From NCBI GenBank assembly GCA_022385805.1, contig MU277803.1, positions 1 through 41,068 on the forward strand: a DNA stretch of 41,068 nt, in the 5' to 3' direction. This DNA comes from Pilatotrama ljubarskyi. Its lineage: Eukaryota > Basidiomycota > Agaricomycetes > Polyporales > Polyporaceae. The position numbers were made by a program, and so were the translations under genes. Below are positions 1 through 11,258 of this stretch, in pieces; within the stretch, counting starts at the first letter, position 1, and every line of letters begins with the position of its first letter. Under the pieces are notes generated by a model. It had not been told where the DNA came from, did no database searches, and saw only the letters and a list, made by a program, of their open reading frames with translations.

Positions 1-32
1 AAGAGAAGTATCGTACAAAGAAACAAAAGAAA

Positions 33-2477
33 CTATATATAGTAAGTAGGAACGTCCATGCTGTGTAACACAGCCACTGTGTGACCTCCGGACCGTGTAT
101 GGCCAGTACGCAACCCTGGAAGTTCAACAAGCACGACGAGGTTGATTTCGATATGCTGCAAGTGAGAGATGACATTCAGGAATAGGTTTAGAAGGAGATT
201 ACCATCAGAGATCCTCACCTCCTCTTCAGCTTTCTTCTTCAAGGCCGGGAGACCCATAGATACATCGGACCATCTGCCCACCCGCGAGAGATACTCCTCA
301 AATGCAACCGTCAGCTCGTAATTCGGCTCCTGCTGCATCATCCACCTGTACACCCGAGAGAACATGTTCACGAGCGCTCCCGGTGTCAGCGCAGGATTTC
401 TGGGATTGAAGCAATCCCTCCGAATGAAGGGGTTGAGTGTGAGTGCGAGAATGAAGACCTCGCGGTTCACTCCCTGCTTCAGCCATCGCGCCTCTAGCTT
501 TGCTGTCATGAGCAGGGAAGTCTCACGATCAAATGTGGACACATCTGCAAAGACAGCAAAGAGCTTCCCCAGTATAATGAGGATGTCGTCAAGCCGAGTG
601 CAGTCGGACTGCGTGACGTTTGTGGCAATCGCAAACGGCTCAAGGTGCCTCCGAAGGCTGACAGCGGAGTTTGTGGTGAGTACTGTAATTAAGTCCCGAA
701 TACGTCAAATTGAATTACACACCTTCTTAAGCCGTCCCAAAATGCTGGCTCGAGCGTCGAGAGAAGTAGCGCCCTTGCCTTGTCCTGCTTCTGCACCGTC
801 TCTGCAGTATTTCTGCCCTTTGGGGTCAACTGGACCAATTGCTCGAGCTTCGACGTGACAAGGCATCGGATCGCAGTGTCGACTTCAAGTAGACGAACAC
901 AGGTGAGGTAGCGTGAAGACCAACGTGTTGCAACGGGATACAGGAGGTTAACTGCACGGCCAGCATATTGATGCTGTTGCTCGAGACGGAGCATGGCCAG
1001 AGCGCACGAATGGTTGTTGAACCACTTGATGACCTCTTCAGCCCTGTCCATGACTTGCGCGTACCCCCGCCGGCCTTTAAAGAAGTCGCCGACGAGCAGA
1101 TTGATCTGAAAGACCCGGTCAGTATCATTGGCATGCCATCTGAGTCTTAGACATCCAGGTGAAGGCTCACCTGATGTGCCCAGCAGTCGATAGTCACAAT
1201 CCATGGGAACTTCTCCCGGAGAAGCTCACGCATCGCCTTCGCATCGCCCGCGCAGTCCGTGCAGTATGCAACAATGATAGTGGAGAGGCATTCCATGCAG
1301 TAAGTGACCTCAGCGCTGACGATGTTGAAGAGATTCTGTGCTGTCTTCGCCATTGCACTGATATTGAAGACGTTGAGAAGCCAAGGCTAGAATGATCCTA
1401 CTGTGAGCTGTCCGTCGTCATCAAGTTTCGCAGAACTCACACGTACAGTATACTCGATATTGACCGTGGATGCGGCGAGCGACTCTCGTGTGATGTTCTT
1501 CCAGCCATCACACTGTCCGGTCGCAAAACGGCCCCGTGATGCATCCTTCATTGAAGCTGCCACGCGCTCTGCCTCCTTGTCGAGTATACGCCCAGACAGT
1601 GCCTTTCGATTCGGAATAATCGCTTGAGAGAGCCACCGGGAGAAGAACACGCGGAAGAAGGGGTGGTCGACAGCAGCCCACGCAATGTTACAAGCAACGA
1701 AGAGCCGGCAGAGATCTGCCTCAAACTCGTCCTGAGTCTGGCGAGTCCAAGGCTCCTTCGGTGCCGTCTCTCCATAGAAAGGCTTCTCGTCAACATCGTT
1801 GATCCGCTGACGCTTTCGGGGCCGCTGCGGAGTGTGATGCGTATTGGACAAGCGTGACGGCGACGACAACGGAGTTGTTGGGGCCGTATGGACATAATCT
1901 GATGGTAGCGGCGGTGTCGTTGGCCGCACTGTACTGGGCCCTTGGAAGGCAAACAACGGCGCTGCCGGTGGTTGCTGAACTGTTGCTGAGGAGGACGCGT
2001 TGTTCTCCTTCTCAGGCGGGACTGTCTGACTGTCACTCTTCCGAGGATGGCGCACCTGGAGCGCCTTCTTGGCCTGCTCAGGGAGATCGGATTGGCTGCT
2101 ATGTCTGTAATGAGGACAGTCGCGGATGTGCCGCAGCAACGTGTCCACCTTGCCGCATATGGGCCGCACAATCTCCTTCTCGATGACTATTCCCGATGGC
2201 GGTGAGCTGAGGCTGGCGGAGCCGTCATCTTCTCTCAAGCTGACTTACCCTCGGCACGAATGGTGTCTTCATCTCGTGTGGCCGCAGGCCGTCCTGCTGT
2301 GCCATCTCCCTCGGATTCGAGTGCCTGTTGCAGCTCCTGCTGTTGGATCCGGCGGACTGCGTGACTGACGCAGCGCTGGCAGAATGCCTTCCAATGGGTC
2401 TGGTCCTTGCCATAACGTGTTTGACCTTTGTAGAAGTAGTTCCACCAGGGGGAAGGTTCGTTGTGGCGGGGGCTCAT
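33..2477 (-). CDS. hAT-family (DUF659/RNase H-like) transposase-like protein, possibly incomplete at the left edge
   Basis: I recognise this as a basidiomycete hAT-type transposase relative. Proposed exons on the minus strand: 2477-2249, 2186-1441, 1386-1171, 1105-721, 682-219 and 155-33 (about 720 aa). The N-terminus has a BED-like Cys/His segment (FCQRC, then ICGKVDTLLRHIRDCPHY) split by the first intron. The DUF659-type core reads VAYCTDCAGDAKAMRELL and then FPWIVTIDCWAHQ. A later block has YPVATRWSSRYL and LEPFAIATNVTQSD, typical of hAT proteins. The start is the first ATG ahead of the zinc-binding segment. The donor of the fourth intron is uncertain (722 or 720), making it only 38-40 nt. 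The C-terminal hAT dimerisation segment (KLRNRL-like) is not seen, so the real gene may continue past position 1 or be truncated. The reading frame is otherwise intact. Whether it is an active transposase or a domesticated gene cannot be decided here. Confidence 0.72.
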
Positions 2478-2671
2478 AGGCAAGCCGATGGTGAGCAAGC
2501 TCGAGGATTAGCACGAGTGGCAGCAGTGAGGTGCAGAGCTGTTGATTCACAGAGTGGTACAGTACAGTATGTACATGCACGGCGGCGAGCTCATATGCCA
2601 CATACGTCACGTCCGATGGACTCCATGTCGCGAGCCTCGAGGGCGGCGGGGCGGGGGTCGACTCTCGAGCG

Positions 2672-2803
2672 GGCGAACGTTCGCGCCCGAGCTCAGCCCT
2701 CACGTGCTTGACCTTTGACTCGGGTCCAGCCGGGGTCCGACCTTTTCTGGACCAGAGGTCGGACCCCAGCTCCACTTGACCCGGGTCGTGGAGTCAAACC
2801 CTG
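2672..2803. repeat. Candidate right terminal/subterminal repeat zone of the hAT element
   Basis: Upstream of the transposase-like gene lies a cluster of short palindromes. GGGTCCGACC-type arms pair perfectly (GGGGTCCGACCT at 2732-2743 with its reverse complement at 2756-2767). GACCCGGGTC is at 2778-2787, a related GACTCGGGTC at 2717-2726, and a near-palindrome GGGCGAACGTTCGCGCCC at 2671-2688. Read on the minus strand the cluster ends with CAGGGTTTGACTCC (up to 2803), which resembles a hAT terminus. The partner end would lie left of the window, so this is inference. Confidence 0.35.
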
Positions 2804-3628
2804 ACCTGCACACCTCTGGCGCAGATTGCCGACAGCCAGGCGAGTGCCAAAACGCACCTGAATATACATGACGCCCATTGCCGGAGAGAGCTAGTCGGCT
2901 CCGCGAAGAGGCGTATCCTTCGGACCGAGCATAGATCAATGGGGACTCAACGGCTCGAAGGTCGCTGCGTACCAGTATAGCTTCTCCAAACGCTGCAGGG
3001 TTGCATCGCGTGACATATCGCGCGTAGTGAGGACCAAAGTCTATCCTGCAGGTGTCAAAGGTGAGAAAGGGTTTGTGCGAGATAGTGCATGTTGCATACA
3101 CACGTGCTCGGGCGACCGACGTATACGCGGGAAGCGGGGTAGCGGCGGCGATGTGGAGAGTAGGATACAGTCTTCTAAGAACAGTACTTGCCCTTCTTTG
3201 TTAACCTCCTGGATGGGCCTTAGTACCGTACGACCTCTGTCATGGGTTATGACGGAATGGAGATACGTGGGGAAACGGGGACACTGCCGCCAGGCGATAT
3301 CGTAAAGGGAGTTTCAAAGGAGTGTGCGAAGAGTGTCCGGGCCATGGTGGACGACGGTGCAGCTCTGATGGAAGCAAAGTCTGACAAGGTTCACCAGGAC
3401 GGGACCTGTTGGCCAGTGCGCCTTGACATCTCAGAGCATAAATTCTGCACGTAGTCAAGCATGTACCTGGATCATGTGCACCGGCTTCAGCATTTTGCGG
3501 ATAGGTTCAGTCCTTGATCGAAGGTGCAAAGGCTCACATGGGATGTTTCACGCGCGTGAACGCAATTCCTGGACATCCCAGCCAACGCCCCATTTCAGGA
3601 TATCCTTCTCCTCAACGCTCTTAGCACC
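2804..3628. other. Intergenic, no gene seen
   Basis: Short open frames occur on both strands but none shows a recognisable domain, convincing start context or intron structure. The right part is presumably the 3' untranslated region of the transporter. Confidence 0.5.
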
Positions 3629-5432
3629 TCATTCTACCGACGCCTCAGAGACGTGAGCCCGGTCCTTCACTAACAGAGACGGACGGTAGCCTGCCCTCAG
3701 ACCAGGGGTCCAATTCTCGTAGAGAAGGTCGATCTGCTCGAGCGAGACGCCCGACGTCTCCGGAATGAAGAGATACGTAAACAAGGCGGCTGAAGCGGTC
3801 GTAGATCCCCAGATGAAGAATATCCTGACGCCAAGGCCGGCGTCTCCGGGACCAGAGTTGGCGAGGTATGGGGACGCGAAGGAGACCGCCCAGGTGCACA
3901 ACCTAACGTTGCACAGTATCAGTGTACGGGTTCAAGCGCGACGAGAGAGGACATCACACCAGTGTATAGCGACCGAGAGCGACATCGCCTTAGCGCGAAT
4001 GTTCAGCGGGATGATCTCGTTCGGGACCACCCAGCCGACGGGTCCCCAAGACGTCGCGTACGCAGCAAAGTAGACGCAGACAAGACCTATGACTGCCTTC
4101 TGAGTAGCGAGGTCCTGGAACGAGGTCACGACACCGAGGATCGCGATGGTGTAACCGCAGAGGGCCATCGCGATCCCACCGCCGATGAGCAGCGGACGAC
4201 GGCCCAGCTTCTCGACGCCCCAAAGTCCGGGGACGGCCATGCCCATCTGGACGATGTTGACTACGATGGAGACGAAGAAGGGGTTCTTGATGCCTGCATC
4301 GGCGAAGAAGGTCGTGCCGTCTGGAGTCCGAACAAGATGATCAGTACGGCACCGGACCTGAGCCGAAGGAAAGATGGACTTGCACGACGATATAAAGACA
4401 ACGCCGGCCAATTGCTGCAGCGCCAGCACAGCTATTCCCGAGCATGTGCGGAGGGCAGTCTTGTTGGACGAGCGGAAGCAGTCTTGATAAGTACCCCGTC
4501 CCATCATGTTCTCTCTTTTCAGGGCAGCGCGTATCTCCTTGACCTCGGCCTGAACTTCGGGATGATCTTCCGCGAGGTTGGTGAGACGAGCCAGCGACCG
4601 AGTTGCAACAATATCCCTCTCTCTCTTGATGAGCCAACGCGGGCTCTGCCAAATTGAAGTCAGTCCAACCACACTCACGCTGTGAGCCTACACGGGACTC
4701 GTACCTCCGGGAGCCACAACATCCCAACAAACAGCAAAAACGCCCACACAAGCTGCAGCGCGATCGGGATCCGCCACGCCGAATGATCCCGCCGATCCTT
4801 TGTGGCATTGTTGATCACCGACGCGACGAGCGTCCCGATCGTGACCGCCCACTGGTACGACGCTATCACGAACCCGCGAATCCACTTCGGCGCGCATTCG
4901 GACTGGTAGATCGGGACGAGCGTGGAGACGAGGCCGACGCCGGAGCCGGCGAAGAACCGCCCGAGGATGAAGGTGGGGAGATTAGGCGCGCCGGTTTGGA
5001 GGGCGACCCCGAGGCTGAAGACGAGGCAGGAGAGCATGGTGCCGATCCGACGGCCTAGGACGTCGCCGACCGGGGCAGCGGAGAGTGCGCCTGTGGACGA
5101 GGTCAGTCCGTGGAAAACAATACACCAAGGAGTGGGATGGAAGTCACACCGAAGAACGTCCCAGCAAAGAGGATCGAAACGACGACAGACTCCAAAGAAG
5201 TGGGCAGGGCAAAGTGCACCGCATCGGTGCCATTCTGCTTTCCAGCAACAGGGTCACCGAACGTCCTCAGCCAATTGTCCATCCTGAGGACGCCGGAGAT
5301 GGTACCGATGTCGTGGCCAAAGAGAAGCCCTCCGAACGCAGAGAAGACGACCATCAAGACGCCCGTGTGTCCCCGCCTACGGACGTCTGCAGCAGGGATG
5401 AGGCCGCGAGGCCGTTGCTTACTGCCAAACAT
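3629..5432 (-). CDS. MFS sugar (hexose) transporter
   Basis: Proton-coupled hexose uptake at the plasma membrane is the family role; the substrate is inferred. Exons: 5432-5150, 5090-4705, 4645-4384, 4320-3960 and 3902-3629, giving 521 aa, the usual length for this family. Visible motifs in order: GGLLFGHDIGTISG in the first membrane helix; PVGDVLGRRIG after helix 2; the RFFAGSGVGLVS helix; the PESPRWL loop motif at residues 222-228, restored exactly by the second intron; LAGVVFISSYGTTFF in helix 7; VEKLGRRPLLIGG; WGPVGWVVPNE; and the C-terminal PETSGVSLEQID sugar-transporter signature. The third intron (4321-4383) starts with GC rather than GT; no GT donor in range restores the frame and the family motif together. 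The start is the ATG at 5432, ahead of a charged cytoplasmic tail. The gene is intact. Confidence 0.93.
4321..4383 (-). other. GC-AG intron in the sugar transporter
   Basis: On the minus strand the intron begins GCAAGTCC and ends CTCCAG, 63 nt. Removing it joins T to AC, making Tyr in the expected F-I-x-x-Y-G-T-T helix 7 motif. No GT in range gives the right phase. The intron is a multiple of three and has no stop, so unspliced RNA stays open. Confidence 0.75.
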
Positions 5433-7794
5433 TGTTCGGAGATCGCTACACAGATGAGGGTGGAAGAGGGGGCGGAGCGGCGTCGTGAAGGCATATACCA
5501 GCTTGACCGTAATGATGCCAAGCGAAGACGTATTTTCGGAGCATCCTGTATCGCCAGGGTCGTTGACACGCGGCGGGACGGGTGCCCATACATTGTGAGG
5601 GGCTCTCTATTACAGCGGCGTCCGGCGGGCGAGAGCGTTGTCAGTGCAATGTATTCGCACAGCTATGAATACGAGCACGCACATTCATGCACCCCGGCGG
5701 TTCATCGCGTGTCCGTCGCTCATGCGTCTCCAGTAGATACTAGACGTCTTCTGGTACTCTCAGCCAGCGCTGTCAGCACCATACGCCCGGCGGTACGCAT
5801 GCAGATTGACTGCGAGGCAGCAGTACCCTCCTACTAGCAAACGTCGAGCCCTCCGATTCTCTATGCACGCCCACGTATTCCCGTGGTTGGATGAGCTACG
5901 AAGCAACCTTGGTATAGAAGAGCCGCGGGAAGAAGTCACTACCCGCATGGTAGGTGCCCTGAGAGCACGGAGTGCCTATTGGAGGGAGACCGCGACGTCT
6001 CCGCCAGTCGAGAGCCTGGCCTGTCGATCACATGAGCTGATCTGCGCTCTGAGTTGAGCTCCTAGTATAGTGTAGCTCTCACCGAGTCAAATGAGCGTGA
6101 GCTTTGCAACGTTTATAGAGCGAAATCTGGATCGGAGTGGTTTATACTTGCCGACTGCGAACTTGAAGACGACTGTATGGAAATCCACTGACTCGCGGAC
6201 ACCGGGCCGTCACTGGGCAATTCGAGGGTTTCCTCGGGAGTCGCTGGTCCGTGTCGCTTTGGTACCGAATATCGACACCCCTGAAAGACCACTGGTCAAT
6301 GCAGAGGCTTGTGCCTCGTACTGCACCTCGTACTAAGTGCCATCGACCACTGTGAAAGTTGGCGCGGGTCAAAGTCATCCGGGCGCCGTACGTTTTGCCT
6401 AAATCACCCCTCGCGCGGCTGGAATGGGTTGAAACCTGAGATTGTATGAAAACGTGTTGAATTTCGTGACGGCGACAATTCAGCGGGTCACCGTGTAATT
6501 ATCAGTTTCACCAGATCAGCAAAAATCTCACCAAGTCCGTGAAATGGTGAGAAGGAGCACGTGAATTGGAGCGTCCTGGGTGATACGGGCGCTTCAGCCA
6601 CATCCTGCACCACGGCTCTTCTTGTATCGCTACCACCATGATCGCCTTATCGTTCACCGTCGATGCCGCTCTAGGAAGCCCTTACCATCACGGGCAGACC
6701 ATACAACACCGGGGATCTGGAGAGCTCTGTGACAATCTTGCGAGCAGAGCATGAACAATCACAAGGTGCGTCCAAACCATCTTGTATCGCTATATACGGG
6801 TACTTCAAAACACCCTTATCACCAGGTGGGTGACAGGAAGTTGCGTTGACAGCAACTGCACGGCCAAGCTATCTGGCGCCCCACTAACGCCGAGACGGGA
6901 CCCAACAAGAAACCTCGAGGCTCGAACTCTACCGATGCAATCAGGTGCGCCCCTAAGTCCTCCCTCACGTCAGTTTGACAGCAGTTGAACTTCCGCGAGC
7001 AGTGCATCGTCCACCGCGTAGTCAGATGTTGCTTTAGACCACTCAGCTGTATCAGGAGGTGGCCCGGCTATAGACAGCCTCGGTATGGGCTTTGGTGGGA
7101 CGTTGCATCGTTCCAACGCGCGACGTCTCGAACAGCTCGGAGACGTCCACATTAATATTGTTTATCAACTCCTATGTACTATAGTAGCATCTATGTGTAT
7201 TATACAATACAATGATCTGACCGTTCTTGAATCCGCCCGCTTGACGGCCTTGGGTACTGCATGCATTTCAGCGAGAGACCTACTGAATTTTGTCTGCATA
7301 TTTCCACCGGGCTGCTTTTCAACGGATTTTCATACGGTGCCAACCTGCTGAAACCTTGCATGGCGCGGGTAAAGTTCAAACCCCCTGATTTCATCCGTTT
7401 GCCTTCGGGTTTCCAGCTCTTACGGGTGAAATTCAACCGCGCGAGTGTTCAATATCCTCCGTCCGCCCTGCTGAAGTGGCAGATGAATTTCACACAGGCC
7501 AGGCTTCTCAGTGGACCACGATGAAGGTCGTCCGCATATGCAGGTGTGAATCACGTAGGCGCCCGCACATTGCGCTTCTCTATTGGGCGCTTGCACCCTT
7601 ATAGCTGCAATCGCAAGCACTTCCAGGCCTCCTTGCTCCTTAATCGTACAGCTACGTATACACCTCATGAAGTCCGACACATCTCCGATGTCCGTCACAG
7701 CGCACATCATAGCCAAGTCCACATTCACTTCGAAGTCCATCTCCGACGACTTCTACAAGTGCTCACTTGTACCTCGCGCCGGAACGGACGATGT
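5433..7794. other. Intergenic, no gene seen
   Basis: Upstream region of the transporter and downstream region of the decarboxylase. No open frame resembles a known family. Two AT-richer patches (about 6400-6560 and 7260-7520) are full of TGAAA/TTTCA words in opposite orientations. They may be remnants of one repeat, but no clean ends or target duplications are visible. Confidence 0.5.
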
Positions 7795-9462
7795 TCAATG
7801 CGCCGGGAGCAAGCTTTTGCCGAGCGAGTCCCCGACCTTGACGAGCGTCTCGATCGGCACCGCCGAGTTCTTCACTAGGTCCTCGTCGAACCTACGTCAC
7901 ACGCGCAACGTCAGCATCGCGCTCTCCACTTCTCCACTTCTCTCTCTCTCTCAACTATCAAGAGGGAAAGCGAAAGCAATAGAGAAAGTACGCACTCTAT
8001 GAGGCCCTTCGGGAAGAGCACGACGACCGTGCTCCCGCCGTACGCAAAGTACCCGAGCTCGTCTCCGCGCTTTACGTTCGTGCCCTTCTGCGCACCGCCT
8101 GTCCAGTGGATGCTGCCTACCTGCAGCCATGCGCACCACCGTAGTCAGACTCCTGATACCGAGCAGATGGCGAGGGAGAGTGTAGAAAGAGACGTACGAG
8201 CATAGCGCCGATCGCGACGAACGCGACGGGCATATTCGACTGCGCGTGCGTCATGTAGAGCACCGCGCGCTTGTTCGCGGTGAAGACGTCGAATCCCGGC
8301 TCGTTGACCGCTTGCGGATTCACTATGCATGCGCACGGACAAGCAGGAATCAGCACCGTCGTGGAAGCTTCCGAAGTGGGAACGGACGAACCCGTATAGT
8401 ACTCGCCAGAGATCTCGTTGATATCCCCGACGACGCCGTCAATGGGGCTGTGGAAGCGGTGGTAGTCCTGGGGCGCGAGCCGGAAGACGGCGACGCTCGC
8501 GTCCTTGAAAGTATTTGCCTTGTCCGAGTCCGGCGCGACCCCGAGCAGGTTTGGGACCGTGAAGTTGTTGCCCTTGATCCTGCATCACGGCGTGAATACA
8601 CCCGGGGGAGAGCGCATACGAAGATGACGCGAAGACGCACCAGAGCTGCTTGGCGATGTCTAGCGTTGGGTATACCGTGAGCCGACTGTCTGCCGCGCTG
8701 CAGAAACCGGACGGGTCGGCGGCGTTCCGCACGGGACGAACGCCCGGCTTCAGTTTCCTGGTAGGTCATCGTTACAGCGTTTGTCCAGGCACACGCGTGG
8801 GGATGTCATCTGGGACTTACCGATAGAAGAACTCGTTGAAGGTCTTGTACTTCGTCATATCGGGCTCCTCCAGCTCGTCCAGACCGATACTGTATGTCTG
8901 CACGAAGGATGGGATGGACTTGACGGACTCCGGAGAGTCGTAGATCTTTCCTTGCTACTGGCGCGTCAGGCGATACGTGGCTTTCCTCACGAACGGACGA
9001 GACACACCCGCTCGGACAAATCCTTCAGGATCGTCTCCACCGAGCGATTGTGCAGCATCTTGACTTGCGTCCCTCCGTAAAACAACAGGTGCATGCCAAG
9101 CCTTCCCAGACCGTCAGTCCCTCTCAAAGCGCGCTTCTGGAGGAGACGCACCGGGGGTAGACGGGCATGCTTTCGAAGATGCGCTCACCCGTAGAACGCA
9201 CAATCACGAAGTTCCCGACATGATACTGGCTGGCGAGCTGCTCGAGTCCGGGGACGAGCTTGTGCACGAGTGGGATGTTTTCGAGCATGTGCATCGGCGC
9301 GTGGATGCTGTTCTTGACGTCCGGATGCTCGGCGGACTGGTCGACGATCTTTTCGAGTGCGGTCGCGGCGACTCCGGGATTCTCGGATGCCGCGGGGAGA
9401 TGATCGGGATGTACGGTCTCGACGGGCTTAGTGTCGGCGACGTGGGCGGAGATATGGGACAT
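7795..9462 (-). CDS. Phosphatidylserine decarboxylase (pyruvoyl-dependent)
   Basis: Converts phosphatidylserine to phosphatidylethanolamine; the family self-cleaves to form a pyruvoyl cofactor. Exons: 9462-9152, 9101-9008, 8954-8821, 8757-8641, 8579-8392, 8322-8198, 8120-7996 and 7891-7795, exactly 1191 nt, 396 aa. The self-cleavage site GGST is at residues 351-354 with Ser353 as pyruvoyl precursor. The other likely catalytic residues are His262 in YHRFHSPIDG and Asp203 in AADSR. Other family blocks: KPGVRPV, EYYTVNP, FVAIGAMLVGSIHW and VKRGDELGYFAYGG. No C2 domain, mitochondrial presequence or clear membrane helix is seen, so it is shorter than fungal Psd1 or Psd2. Mushroom relatives of this family include amino-acid decarboxylases such as PsiD, but the TVNP and HRFHSP blocks here fit the lipid enzyme better. 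The substrate is therefore inferred. Confidence 0.92.
7925..7960. repeat. CT-rich microsatellite inside the last decarboxylase intron
   Basis: A CT-repeat tract lies within the 104-nt intron 7892-7995, the longest intron of that gene. Confidence 0.7.
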
Positions 9463-11258
9463 GTTGGCACTGATTGCGATGGTAGGCAGTACGGTGCGAG
9501 GTGGGAGGAGGAGTGGGCCTCGGACGCATGGCGAGGGCTGTATATATACTCGGGGCGGAGTCGAGTGGATGACGGTCGACAGGAACGGTGAGTGAGATAA
9601 ACATAGAACGCTGGCCACCGATCAGTGCAGACGAAGCTGCTCCCACTGTGAGTCTGACTGCAGCACTCGACACTGCAGACCAAGCCAGGAACAATGACGT
9701 AGTCAATAGGCGCCCGCTACCGCACACGAAGTGAGCGAATAAGACACCGCTCGAGCTCTGTATACAAATCCTCTCTCAAAATGGCTCAGAAGGAATGAGA
9801 ATTTATATAAACCAACATGGATGCGCGCAGTCGGGTCCGGAAAGCTCGGAGGGAACGACGGTCAGCCAGACGGTCGCGGTCACGTGGACGCGCTTCTCGC
9901 GTCTCCCCTGGCCAGACCCGTGGGAAAACGTTGCGGTACATGAATCCAACGATGCCGCCCCCGTATGTCTTCCGAGTCCAACAGCCATACCACCAAGCCT
10001 TCAGATCTTCAGAGCTCCCTGCCACGGCGTTGTGTGCAGGATATTTGGCCACGGCTGCTGCAGGCCCCGGACCGCGCAGTAACCGCCAGCTCCGACGGGG
10101 AGGCAGGAGGTACGTACTCGTCTGCGGGTGCCAGTGGGGCGTGCGTCCAAACAAAGTGAGTCTTGACTCCCCCTTTCGTATCTCTCCTTCGATCAGCATA
10201 TCCCCCGAAGATGTAAACCGACCATCCACAGTATGGATATATATACGGCGTCGGTTGCGCAGGCACGTACACACCGGGTGACCGCCTTGCCGACCTGGTT
10301 AGGACCGCATGCGGCATGAACGCGTTGACGTCGACACCCCAGCGCCGGCTCGGCACTCCTTGGCCACGCGTTTGGCGCACGATGGCGCGCTGCACCAACA
10401 CAGTCGAATTATATGTAGGACCGGAAGACTATGTTAGACATTGATATGGGTGCGAGAGTCCACGGCGCGGACTCCGTAAGCGACCGCTGCGCGTCTAGGT
10501 TGTGGCTTCAAGTTGAGGAGACCGCACGCTGTCGAGTCTGGGCGCACGTACGCGCCCAGTGTGTCCGTTCAGTGCCCCGCGGGAGCACTGAGCAGGGCCT
10601 AGAGTGGAAACAAGGCCAGAGCAACACACCGCCGTCCCTCGGCGTCGCCGCGATCTGCCAATCCAGCGTTTTGAACTCGACACAACGTACTCTGACTGCC
10701 CGGTCTGGCATGCATGCACGAACCTCCGTCATCGCCAACGACTATGCCGATGGGAGTCACCTCCGAGGAACGCTCCCAGGCACCGACCCGGCTGAAGGCG
10801 CAGACAGCAACCATTGTACAGTGCATGGTGCGAAGTCGACTACCGGAGAAGACTGCAGCATCGTTCCAAGATATCGAGAGTGCACGCGTCGAGACACGTC
10901 CCACGAATCGAACGAGCATGCAAACCAGTGATGGAATACATAGCGAGGAGAGCGCGATGGAGAAGGACGGTAGTACATGAGTGAACGATCCGGAGACCAA
11001 GAAGAGAACGAGAGGGAAGGAGAGCGATACGCGAGCGAGCCTGAGGGGGCATAAAGTACAGGAGTGGGCGAGCGACCAGCCGGACGAGGGATACATATCT
11101 GAGATATGAGCGCGAGTTGGACGAGTGTAACTTCGTGGTACATGGAAGGAAGAGAGAAACGGGCGAGCGGGTACGTAGGAGCGGCTGTCCGTGAGTCGGC
11201 CTGCGTCCAGGATGCAGTGCCCGTGAGGGCATCCGGAGTTTGTGCCTGGCAACTCAGG
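9463..11258. other. Intergenic, no gene seen
   Basis: Promoter side of the decarboxylase and 3' side of DUF6535 copy A. Frames up to about 217 aa are open on both strands, but their overlapping, Arg/Ser-rich composition indicates GC-rich noise. No domain or splice pattern was recognised. Confidence 0.5.

Noticed and set aside
9786..11252. Overlapping Arg/Ser-rich frames on both strands
   Set aside because: No domain, no splice pattern and equal openness on both strands point to GC-rich non-coding sequence.
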